From positions 1 to 13,723 of the forward strand of contig CAAFQR010000129.1 of the NCBI GenBank assembly GCA_900765165.1: 13,723 nucleotides of DNA, written 5' to 3'. Positions 1 to 6,576 of the stretch are shown in pieces. Every line of letters begins with the position of its first letter. Position 1 is the stretch's first letter. The stretch comes from Veillonellaceae bacterium (GTDB lineage: Bacteria; Bacillota; Negativicutes; Veillonellales; Veillonellaceae). The position numbers and the translations under genes are program-made. The notes under the pieces are model-generated. The model saw nothing but the letters and a program-made list of their open reading frames with translations, was not told where the DNA came from and ran no database searches.

Positions 1-57
1 AACGCCGCCGAACAAATGGCAAAGGAGGCTTATGGCTATGAACCAAAACAGGAATAG
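1..57 (+). CDS. C-terminal end of an upstream gene (partial), possibly the ABC substrate-binding protein
   Basis: Frame 1 is open from the window edge to a TAG at 55-57 and gives an 18-residue tail, NAAEQMAKEAYGYEPKQE. It overlaps the start of the FecCD permease by about 20 bases, and the permease ribosome binding site lies inside it, as expected for translationally coupled genes. FecCD permeases are usually preceded by the periplasmic substrate-binding protein or another component of the same importer, so that is the best guess. The fragment is too short to identify, and a chance open frame is possible. Confidence 0.45.
   Translation, partial: NAAEQMAKEAYGYEPKQE
21..28 (+). promoter_or_regulatory. 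Ribosome binding site that decides the permease start
   Basis: AAAGGAGG lies only 3 nt before the ATG at 32 but 9 nt before the in-frame ATG at 38. The second spacing is the normal one, so translation more likely begins at 38 (MNQNRN...) than at 32 (MAMNQN...). Confidence 0.7.
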
Positions 58-1069
58 GCGCTATGGCTGGTGCTTCTTAGTGGCGTCCTTGGTGGTACTC
101 GTCATCATAGCCATCCATGTAGGCACCATTGTCGTACCTTATGATGGTATCATCCGTGAAATGACCAGCCTCATCACCGGTCAGCCGGCAGCAGGCTTAG
201 ATACAAGTCAGCAAGCGGTATTCTGGTATATACGGCTACCACGGTTATTTGTAGCCATGCTCGTCGGAGCCGGCCTTGCTGTAGCCGGTACGGTTATGCA
301 AGGTGTTTTCGCCAATCCTTTGGCAGATCCGGGGATTATTGGCGTTTCGGCCGGTGCCTCTTTTGGGGCGGTCATAGCCATAGGCACGGGCTTGTCGGCA
401 GCTGGCGCTTTATACATGCCGCTCTTTGCCTTTGTCGGTGCCTGTATTGCCGTTTGCGGCATTATCTTGTTAGCGGTCAGAGGCAATCGTATTGAAACGT
501 CATCCTTGCTCTTAGCCGGTGTGGCGGTGAGCATGTTTTTAGGCGCTTTGACGTCAGGGGTATTAACCTTTTTGAGTGAATACCGCTTGCGGGAATTTTT
601 ATTTTGGATGATCGGCGGTTTAGAGTATCGCCGATGGGAACATGTGCAGTTGGCCATTGGGCCTATTGTCATTGGCATTTTTGTGTTGTGGTTTCTAGCG
701 CGGCAGCTGAATGTAATGGCCTTAGGTGACACAAAGGCTCAATCCTTAGGCTTGCCTGTGATGGCCTATCGGTTGCTATTCTTATTAGTTACATCCTTAG
801 TGACAGCTACCGCCGTGTGCGTCAGTGGTTATATTGGCTTTGTTGGTTTGGTTGTACCGCATATTGTGCGCTTGCTTATCGGTTATGACCATCGCTATTT
901 AATACCGTATTCGGCACTAGCTGGGGCGGCTTTTTTGGTACTTTGCGATACCTTAGGTCGCGTGTTGCTAGCGCCGGTGGAAATTCGTGTGGGCATCATG
1001 ACGGCCATTATCGGAGCACCGTATTTCTTATATTTGCTTCGGCGTTTACGCGCCGGGAACGGTATCTGA
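38..1069 (+). CDS. FecCD/BtuC-family ABC transporter permease (iron-siderophore, heme or cobalamin uptake)
   Basis: Inner-membrane permease of a type II ABC importer that takes a metal chelate or corrinoid from a periplasmic binding protein into the cytoplasm. The protein is about 343 residues, the usual family length, and consists almost entirely of hydrophobic helices (about 9-10). Recognisable family blocks are the early Arg-Leu-Pro-Arg and Gly-Ala-Gly-Leu-Ala stretch, the NPLADPGIIGVSAGAS block, the cytoplasmic coupling segment GDTKAQSLGL that contacts the ATPase, the GYIGFVGLVVPHIVRLLIG block, and the C-terminal TAIIGAPYFLYLLRR. The start at 38 is preferred over 32 because of ribosome binding site spacing. 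It is followed by two TonB-dependent receptors on the same strand, which suggests one envelope-spanning uptake system. No ATPase gene follows; it may lie upstream of the window. The substrate cannot be read from the sequence. Confidence 0.93.
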   Translation: MNQNRNRRYGWCFLVASLVVLVIIAIHVGTIVVPYDGIIREMTSLITGQPAAGLDTSQQAVFWYIRLPRLFVAMLVGAGLAVAGTVMQGVFANPLADPGIIGVSAGASFGAVIAIGTGLSAAGALYMPLFAFVGACIAVCGIILLAVRGNRIETSSLLLAGVAVSMFLGALTSGVLTFLSEYRLREFLFWMIGGLEYRRWEHVQLAIGPIVIGIFVLWFLARQLNVMALGDTKAQSLGLPVMAYRLLFLLVTSLVTATAVCVSGYIGFVGLVVPHIVRLLIGYDHRYLIPYSALAGAAFLVLCDTLGRVLLAPVEIRVGIMTAIIGAPYFLYLLRRLRAGNGI

Positions 1070-1131
1070 TAGGGCATTATGTGTAAATAGAAATAATAAA
1101 ACAGCAGGTTGTGTAGGAGGTTTATTTCACC

Positions 1132-3075
1132 ATGAGAGTAAAGAGAAAACAGGTAATAGCGGCTATCTTAGGTAGCATAGTCGTACAAGGGGGAGCCTAT
1201 GGGGCGACGGCTACGACTACCGCGAGTAGTGACTATGAACTAAATCCGGTGGTGGTAACGGCGACGCGCAGTGAAAAACAGGATTTAAACGTGCCGGCCA
1301 GCACGACGGTGCTTAGCACCAAAGATTTGCAGAATACGGGAGCCCAGAATTTGCAGGTTGCCTTAGGCCGTGTGCCGGGACTGGATTATGAAACCTTTGG
1401 TGCCGGTGGTGCCGCTATGGGGACTATGACCAATGACGTCATCATTCGCGGTGTCGACAATGGCACCTTGGTGATGGTCAACGGTAGCCCTATTAACCTA
1501 CGTGGCAAATATTACTTAGATGCCATTCCGGTAGACAGCATTGAAAAGGTGGAAGTTATCAAAGGCGGCTCGTCGGTGCTCTATGGTAGCGAAGCCATGG
1601 GCGGTGTTATCAATATTATCACCAAAAAGCAGTATGATAATGCCATTACCGTTGGCTACGGCAACTATGGTCAGCAAAAATATACGTTGACCACCGGTAA
1701 CGACAAGATTAACATTGCATACAATCTGGAAAAATGGGGCACTGTATCGGATATTTCCAGCGAAACCAATCCGGACAAGCATTCGGACATGAATAAATCC
1801 ATTAAATCCAATGCGGTCATCAATTACAACATCAACAAGAATTTAACGTTAAATTACAACCACTATGAAACGGACGTACGCTACACGAACTGGTTTGATA
1901 ATGCCTATGCGAACGTGCCGGCCGGTGGCGCTATGCAGAACTATCGTCAGTATGTGACGAAGGAAGATTTGGTGCAGTTAAATTATGACGGCAAGGATAA
2001 TGGCTGGAAAGTGAATACATACTTAAATCACAATCACTTGTCCGCTGATGGTCCTACGTACTTCACCACAACCGGTAAGAAATCCCCTGGTTGGTATAGC
2101 ACTGACGAAGTGAACCAGGTATTCGGTACTGATGTACAGAAAAAGTGGAATGTATCCGAGAATACCTCCTTTATCCTCGGAGGTAACTATCAGCACGAAT
2201 CCTATGATAACTACAAGGGAATCGATGCATCGCGCAATATTTACGCGTTGTTTGGCCAATATGACCAGAACCTGACCGATAAGGATGAAATTATTCTCGG
2301 CGCTCGTCACACTTGGACTACTGGTGCCTTCAAGGATCAGAACTATCAGAATACGAGCCTATCCGGTCAGTATTTACACAATATCAATAACAATGATTCC
2401 TTGTATGTAAATGTTTCCCAGTCCTTCATTATGCCGACGTTCGCGCAGATGTATGGCGTAACGGACCGCGGCATTCCGAATCCGGACTTGAAGCCGCAGA
2501 AAGGGATTACCTACGAAGCGGGCTGGAAGCGCATTACTGACAATTACAGCTTGAAAGCCGCCGTATATCACATGTATATTACGGACAATATTACGGCAAC
2601 GTACTTAAGCGGTACGAAGACCTATCAGTATCACAACGAAGACTTCAAAAATACCGGCGTTGAAGTGAGTGGCACTGTTAAAGGTACGAAGGGCTTTACC
2701 TACAATTGGGGCGTAAGCTACAACAATCCGTTAAGCAAGGAAACCGGCTACAAAGCAACGAAAAACTATTGGGACCGCAAATATGGTCGTCTTCAGTTAA
2801 CCGGTGGCGTAGCCTATGACCACGAAAAATGGAGTGGCTCTTTGCAGGGCACGTTCTTAGGCATGCGCGTTGAGGACCCGAGCAGCGCTCATTCCTATGA
2901 CGTAAAACCGTATTTCTTGACGAGCCTTGTCGTAGCCTATCGCCCGAACAAACAGGACACGGTGTCCTTGACCGTAGATAACCTCTTAGACCGTCAGGAT
3001 AATTTGTCTCACTCGGGCTATGATTACTACTCTACGCCGATTAACTATCTCTTGAGCTACAAGCACACGTTTTAA
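1132..3075 (+). CDS. TonB-dependent outer-membrane receptor (first of a tandem pair)
   Basis: Outer-membrane gated channel that imports a scarce ligand using energy from TonB-ExbBD. The 647-residue product has a signal peptide (residues 1 to about 25, lysine/arginine-rich then hydrophobic, ending AYG-ATA). A TonB-box-like stretch PVVVTATRS follows at 39-47, then a plug domain at about 54-165 with the typical DSIEKVEVIKG and LYGSEAMGGVINIITKK blocks. The rest is a beta-barrel rich in aromatic residues ending in Phe (SYKHTF), the outer-membrane C-terminal signature. A FRAP/NPNL-like segment (SFIMPTFAQMY, then NPDLKPQKG) starts near residue 431. No His is seen between its two halves, so the classical heme-receptor signature is not complete. 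A good AGGAGG site at 1115-1120 precedes the ATG. It lies 62 nt after the permease with no obvious terminator between. BtuB-like, siderophore or heme receptor all remain possible. Confidence 0.93.
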   Translation: MRVKRKQVIAAILGSIVVQGGAYGATATTTASSDYELNPVVVTATRSEKQDLNVPASTTVLSTKDLQNTGAQNLQVALGRVPGLDYETFGAGGAAMGTMTNDVIIRGVDNGTLVMVNGSPINLRGKYYLDAIPVDSIEKVEVIKGGSSVLYGSEAMGGVINIITKKQYDNAITVGYGNYGQQKYTLTTGNDKINIAYNLEKWGTVSDISSETNPDKHSDMNKSIKSNAVINYNINKNLTLNYNHYETDVRYTNWFDNAYANVPAGGAMQNYRQYVTKEDLVQLNYDGKDNGWKVNTYLNHNHLSADGPTYFTTTGKKSPGWYSTDEVNQVFGTDVQKKWNVSENTSFILGGNYQHESYDNYKGIDASRNIYALFGQYDQNLTDKDEIILGARHTWTTGAFKDQNYQNTSLSGQYLHNINNNDSLYVNVSQSFIMPTFAQMYGVTDRGIPNPDLKPQKGITYEAGWKRITDNYSLKAAVYHMYITDNITATYLSGTKTYQYHNEDFKNTGVEVSGTVKGTKGFTYNWGVSYNNPLSKETGYKATKNYWDRKYGRLQLTGGVAYDHEKWSGSLQGTFLGMRVEDPSSAHSYDVKPYFLTSLVVAYRPNKQDTVSLTVDNLLDRQDNLSHSGYDYYSTPINYLLSYKHTF

Positions 3076-3105
3076 GACATCTTGTTTTAAAACGTTTATA
3101 TAGTT

Positions 3106-3119
3106 TTTATACGTATAAA
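3106..3119. repeat. 14-bp perfect palindrome in the gap between the two receptor genes
   Basis: TTTATACGTATAAA reads the same on both strands and overlaps the start of the AAAGGAAG ribosome binding site (3117-3124) of the second receptor. It could be an operator or a small hairpin affecting translation, or a chance AT-rich palindrome. The 58-base gap otherwise shows no terminator, so the receptors are probably co-transcribed. Confidence 0.35.
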
Positions 3120-3133
3120 GGAAGTGTATTTCT

Positions 3134-5029
3134 ATGAAATTAAAACACGCACAGAAGGTTAATGCCCTGTTGGCTGCTATGGTCTTAGTGGGCGGCACGG
3201 CATTAGCTGCAGATAACACGACGACTGCTACTACGGCAGAAGCAGCGTATACGTTGCCCAATGTAGTCGTAACGGCAACGCGTACACCGGAATCGACGTT
3301 AACGGTACCGGCTAACGTAAGCGTAGTCACCGGCAAACAGCTTCAGCAGGAACACTACAGCTCCTTGTCTCAAGCAGTTCGCGATGTACCGGGCGTTTAT
3401 GTCGGTAACTACGGCACCGGCCACGGTTTTGAAACGGCTAATGCATTACGCATTAACGGGTCTAACAATGTGGTGTACATGGTTGACGGCATGTCTATGG
3501 ACGCTGTTGGTGTAACATCGCCGCTCTTAGCCGTGAATAACTTTACCGGTGTCGATAAAGTCGAGGTGCTCAAAGGCTCTGCATCGGCTTTGTATGGTTC
3601 TAATGCGGTAGGCGGTGTTATTAATGTTATCACCGCAGTGCCGGATAAAGGGGTTCATACGACGGCCACCATTTCCGGCGGTAGCTTTGGTACCTTGAAT
3701 TACCTCGTAAGCAACGAAGGCAATACGGGCAAGGTGTTCTGGCGTGCCACCTATTTAAATCAGAAGCAAGGCAATTACGCTGATGGTGCCGGTCATGACA
3801 TTGGTCAGTACTACAAAGGGGCTACCGGTTCTATTATGGTAGGTGCTAATATCAATGAAGATAATCAAATTCGCGTTTACCATGACCAGTATCGCTCCAA
3901 TAGCCGCTATTCCGGTGCGCTAGGAACCGATGATCCGATGGAACCGAATAAGCTGAATTGGGATTCCACGCGTTTGCTCTGGACCAGTCATTTCAAAGGG
4001 GCTTGGGACAATCGCTTGACGGCGCAACAGAATCGCTTGTATCAGCGCCTTGGCAATTACGATAGTTACTATGGCGAATCGACGAGCATTACCGACGTGA
4101 CGACGCGTAGCTTGGCTGACCAGTTGACCTTTACCGACGATTACAATACCGTTGTAGGTGGCTTTGAATGGCGTCAGGATGAAACGAAATCCATGAATCA
4201 TATCAAACTGACGAACATGTCCTATTACATGCAGGATGAATGGAAGTTCGCACCGAAATGGACGTTGACGCCGGGCATCCGCTACGACCATAACTCGGCT
4301 TTCGGCAATCACACGTCGCCGCATGTAGCCTTGTCCTATGAAATCAACCCCCACACGACAACGTACGTTTCGTATAATTCCTTCTTCGTAGCACCGACGC
4401 CGTATCAGCTCTATGCAGCGTACTATGGCAATGTGAACCTGAAACCGGAAACGGGCTACACTTGGGAATGGGGCTTGCATCATGAATTTAGCGATACCTT
4501 TACTGGTAACATTTCCTACTTCAATCGCCATACGACACAGAAGATTGGCTTCGATTACAATACCTGGGTTTACACCAATATCGGTAAAGAAGCTGCGCAA
4601 GGCGTGTCCGTTGATTTGAAGAAGAAATTCACTGATGAATTGAGTGGTCACTTGGATTATACGTACACCATGGTCCAGAAAAATGACACGCAGGCGGCTA
4701 ACGTAAATGGTATCATCCCGAAACATAGCATTCTCTTAGGTCTTGACTATGCGAAGGACAAATGGGATGCGCACTTGAACGTACGCGCCGTTATCGACCG
4801 TCCGGGTCCGACTACTACTAAGGGCAAAGCCTTCCCGAAATCGACGTACTACATTACCGATGTAGCCGTTAACTACGCAGCAACGCCGAACATTACCGTG
4901 TTTGGCCGCGTTAACAACCTGTTTAACGTATACTATGCCGAACAGTCCAACGTTCTCTACGGTGCACCAGAACAGTGGTGGAGCGCGCCGGGCCGTAGCT
5001 TTGAAGTAGGTACGACCTTTAAGTTCTAA
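3134..5029 (+). CDS. TonB-dependent outer-membrane receptor (second of a tandem pair)
   Basis: Second TonB-dependent receptor, 631 residues. It has a signal peptide (residues 1-26, cleavage predicted at ALA-ADN), a TonB-box-like NVVVTATRT at 43-51, and a plug domain at about 57-168 containing GVDKVEVLKGSASALYGSNA and GGVINVIT. The barrel follows and ends in the aromatic C-terminus GTTFKF. The barrel segment FVAPTPYQLY followed by NVNLKPETG is the general receptor FRAP/NPNL-like region, again without an intervening His. The plug is clearly related to that of the preceding receptor while the barrel sequence differs, which points to an older duplication with divergence toward another ligand. AAAGGAAG at 3117-3124, 9 nt before the ATG, supports this start. 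A strong terminator lies 48 nt after the stop, so this is the last gene of the cluster. The length is near that of BtuB and short siderophore receptors; the ligand is unknown. Confidence 0.93.
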   Translation: MKLKHAQKVNALLAAMVLVGGTALAADNTTTATTAEAAYTLPNVVVTATRTPESTLTVPANVSVVTGKQLQQEHYSSLSQAVRDVPGVYVGNYGTGHGFETANALRINGSNNVVYMVDGMSMDAVGVTSPLLAVNNFTGVDKVEVLKGSASALYGSNAVGGVINVITAVPDKGVHTTATISGGSFGTLNYLVSNEGNTGKVFWRATYLNQKQGNYADGAGHDIGQYYKGATGSIMVGANINEDNQIRVYHDQYRSNSRYSGALGTDDPMEPNKLNWDSTRLLWTSHFKGAWDNRLTAQQNRLYQRLGNYDSYYGESTSITDVTTRSLADQLTFTDDYNTVVGGFEWRQDETKSMNHIKLTNMSYYMQDEWKFAPKWTLTPGIRYDHNSAFGNHTSPHVALSYEINPHTTTYVSYNSFFVAPTPYQLYAAYYGNVNLKPETGYTWEWGLHHEFSDTFTGNISYFNRHTTQKIGFDYNTWVYTNIGKEAAQGVSVDLKKKFTDELSGHLDYTYTMVQKNDTQAANVNGIIPKHSILLGLDYAKDKWDAHLNVRAVIDRPGPTTTKGKAFPKSTYYITDVAVNYAATPNITVFGRVNNLFNVYYAEQSNVLYGAPEQWWSAPGRSFEVGTTFKF

Positions 5030-5036
5030 GTTTTAA

Positions 5037-5051
5037 AAGCGGTATCCGCTT
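5037..5051. repeat. Short hairpin just after the second receptor gene
   Basis: AAGCGG / CCGCTT pair perfectly around a TAT loop, 8 nt after the stop codon. No T-run follows, so it is unlikely to terminate by itself. It may stabilise the transcript 3' end ahead of the main terminator at 5077. Confidence 0.4.
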
Positions 5052-5076
5052 GAAATTGAATATGTGAAATGAAAGA

Positions 5077-5107
5077 CCCCGCTCTAGCAATACTTGTTGG
5101 AGTGGGG
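5077..5107 (+). terminator. Rho-independent terminator of the uptake cluster
   Basis: The arms at 5077-5090 (CCCCGCTCTAGCAA) and 5094-5107 (TTGTTGGAGTGGGG) form a 14-bp stem with three G-T pairs and a TAC loop. It is preceded by GAAAGA and followed by the T-rich ATTTCTATT. The T-tract is modest, but the position 48 nt after the last receptor gene fits well. Confidence 0.8.
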
Positions 5108-5111
5108 ATTT

Positions 5112-5153
5112 CTATTACCGAAAAGTGAAAAAAATTCAACTTTCGGGAATAAG
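5112..5153. repeat. Palindromic element, copy 1 (upstream of the DUF4143 ATPase promoter)
   Basis: The left arm CTATTACCGAAAAGTGAA begins at 5112. The right arm TTCAACTTTCGGGAATA (5135-5151) is its imperfect complement, differing at the change from GGTAATA to GGGAATA and at the central two bases. It sits 4 nt after the receptor-cluster terminator and just upstream of the likely ATPase promoter. The first 20 bases are identical to copies 2 and 3. Confidence 0.85.
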
Positions 5154-5177
5154 TGAATAGCAATATGCAGAAAGCCA

Positions 5178-5186
5178 TGTTAAAAT
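5178..5186 (+). promoter_or_regulatory. Candidate extended -10 promoter of the DUF4143 ATPase gene
   Basis: TGTTAAAAT fits the TGn-TATAAT extended -10 pattern with a 5/6 hexamer. At a 17-nt spacing the -35 position holds only TAGCAA, a weak match. A start point near 5193 would place palindrome copy 1 upstream of the promoter and copy 2 in the 5' leader. Confidence 0.4.
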
Positions 5187-5199
5187 ATGGGTAAAGAAG

Positions 5200-5240
5200 C
5201 TATTACCGAAAAGTGAAAAATTTTTAAAAAGTGGGAATAG
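5200..5240. repeat. Palindromic element, copy 2 (5' leader, reaching the ATPase ribosome binding site)
   Basis: The left half CTATTACCGAAAAGTGAAAA is identical to the other copies. The right half (5221-5240) has decayed: it keeps the TTTTT centre and the outer GGGAATAG but not the CAACTTTC part. The end touches the weak ribosome binding site AGGCGG (5239-5244), 6 nt before the ATG at 5251, so folding or protein binding here could affect translation of the ATPase. Confidence 0.8.
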
Positions 5241-5250
5241 GCGGTAGCGC

Positions 5251-6444
5251 ATGGCACTGATTAAGCGGCAGCAGTATTTAGATGAATTAATTGAATTGTA
5301 CGGCACGCCGGATATTAAGGTTATCACCGGCATTCGTCGTAGTGGTAAGTCTGTATTGCTGCAAGAGTTTGTGCGCTATCTGCAGCAACAGCCGGAAGCG
5401 ATTAACATCGTCATGATTAACCTTCAGGAGTTGGAGTTTGATCAGCTCTTAGAATACTACGCGCTGCATCAATACATTCTAGACCACCATAAAGAGGGCA
5501 TGACCAATGTGCTGATTATTGACGAAGTGCAGTTATATCCTAGCTTTGAGCTGGCCATTAATAGTATTTACGCGAAGCAAATTTACGACATTTATATTAC
5601 CGGTTCCAATGCATTTTTATTGAGCTCTGACTTGGCTACGCTGTTTACGGGCCGCACTGTAGAGGTGAAGGTGTATCCGTTTTCGTTCAAAGAATATCTA
5701 TTGTATCATGGTATTACTGATGGCTTTGACAGGGCTTTTGACGAGTATGTCCGTAGTGGGGGCATGCCTGGTTCCTATCCGTATAAGTCGGAAGATAGGC
5801 GCTATGCATATATTCAGGACGTGTATGAAACGGTGCTCGTACGTGATTTGGTGGACAAGTATCACATTCGCAATCAGCAGGAGTTCGTCAATATTGCTGA
5901 GTTTATGATGGATAATATTGGCAATCTGTTGTCCGCTAACAACATTTCAACGGCGTTAAATCACAACGACAGCGATATTACGCGCAAAACGGTAGCGAAG
6001 TACATTGACTATTTGGAAAATGCGTTCTTGTTTTACGAAGCGAAGCGTTATGACTTAAAAGGCAAGAAGTATTTGGCGCGCAATAGCAAATATTATCTAT
6101 GTGATGCGGCGTTTCGCTACGCGGTGAATGGCACGCGAAACATGGATTTTGGCCGCGTTTATGAAAACATCGTATTCTTGGAGTTGAAGCGTCGTGGTTA
6201 CGAAGTTTACGTTGGCAAGCTGTACAAAAAGGAAGTGGACTTCGTCGCGAAAAAGCGCAATGAGCAGTTGTATATCCAGGTAAGCGACAACATTTCCGAT
6301 GAAAAGACGTTCCAGCGGGAATACACGCCGTTATTGGCGATTCGCGATGCGTACCCGAAGATGATTATCGCTCGTACACGTCACGAAGATTACCAGTATG
6401 AAGGAATTCAGGTCGTCGATATTGCCAATTGGCTGCGAAAGTAA
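5251..6444 (+). CDS. AAA+ ATPase with C-terminal DUF4143 domain
   Basis: 397-residue soluble P-loop ATPase of the AAA_14/DUF4143 type, a widespread, often multicopy prokaryotic family whose cellular role is unsettled. The Walker A GIRRSGKS is at 27-34 and the Walker B VLIIDEVQ at 87-94. The ITGSNAFLLSSDLATLFTGR segment at 116-135 is the typical sensor/arginine region, followed by VYPFSFKEYL. The C-terminal half (about 200-397) is the DUF4143 region, related to restriction-endonuclease folds. It has ELKRRGYEVY, KEVDFVAKK (327-335) and YIQVS (341-345). The last replaces the catalytic E-x-K with Q-V-S, so nuclease activity is doubtful. The gene is monocistronic, with its own candidate promoter and terminator, and is flanked by three palindromic elements. 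The ribosome binding site AGGCGG at 5239-5244 is non-ideal and borders copy 2. Base composition looks like the neighbours. Confidence 0.9.
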   Translation: MALIKRQQYLDELIELYGTPDIKVITGIRRSGKSVLLQEFVRYLQQQPEAINIVMINLQELEFDQLLEYYALHQYILDHHKEGMTNVLIIDEVQLYPSFELAINSIYAKQIYDIYITGSNAFLLSSDLATLFTGRTVEVKVYPFSFKEYLLYHGITDGFDRAFDEYVRSGGMPGSYPYKSEDRRYAYIQDVYETVLVRDLVDKYHIRNQQEFVNIAEFMMDNIGNLLSANNISTALNHNDSDITRKTVAKYIDYLENAFLFYEAKRYDLKGKKYLARNSKYYLCDAAFRYAVNGTRNMDFGRVYENIVFLELKRRGYEVYVGKLYKKEVDFVAKKRNEQLYIQVSDNISDEKTFQREYTPLLAIRDAYPKMIIARTRHEDYQYEGIQVVDIANWLRK

Positions 6445-6467
6445 GATTATCGTTGTAAAATAAAAGA

Positions 6468-6505
6468 CCCCGTCAGGGAATCGTATGATTGATTCTTTGA
6501 CGGGG
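6468..6505. terminator. Terminator of the ATPase gene, possibly bidirectional
   Basis: CCCCGTCAGGGAATC (6468-6482) pairs with GATTCTTTGACGGGG (6491-6505) in a 15-bp stem with two G-T pairs and an 8-nt loop. TTGTTTATTT follows and AAAATAAAAGA precedes. It lies 23 nt after the ATPase stop. Because it is A-rich on the left and T-rich on the right, it can serve the convergent yitT-like gene as well. Confidence 0.85.
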
Positions 6506-6528
6506 TTGTTTATTTCAGAAGAAACTTT

Positions 6529-6569
6529 CTATTACCGAAAAGTGAAAATTTTTCAACTTTCGGTAATAG
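6529..6569. repeat. Palindromic element, copy 3 (most complete copy)
   Basis: A 41-bp near-perfect palindrome with left arm CTATTACCGAAAAGTGAA (6529-6546), 5-base centre AATTT, and right arm TTCAACTTTCGGTAATAG (6552-6569). Only two central-arm positions fail to pair. It lies between the ATPase terminator and the stop codon of the convergent membrane-protein gene, 7 nt away. Confidence 0.9.
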
Positions 6570-6576
6570 CATCTTT

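Noticed and set aside
208..732. 174-residue open frame on the - strand opposite the permease
   Set aside because: It is antisense to a clearly conserved membrane protein gene, with low-complexity lysine/alanine/proline composition and no ribosome binding site evidence.
3920..4726. 268-residue open frame on the - strand opposite the second TonB receptor
   Set aside because: It mirrors codon bias of the receptor gene and has no recognisable domain; the sense gene is certain.
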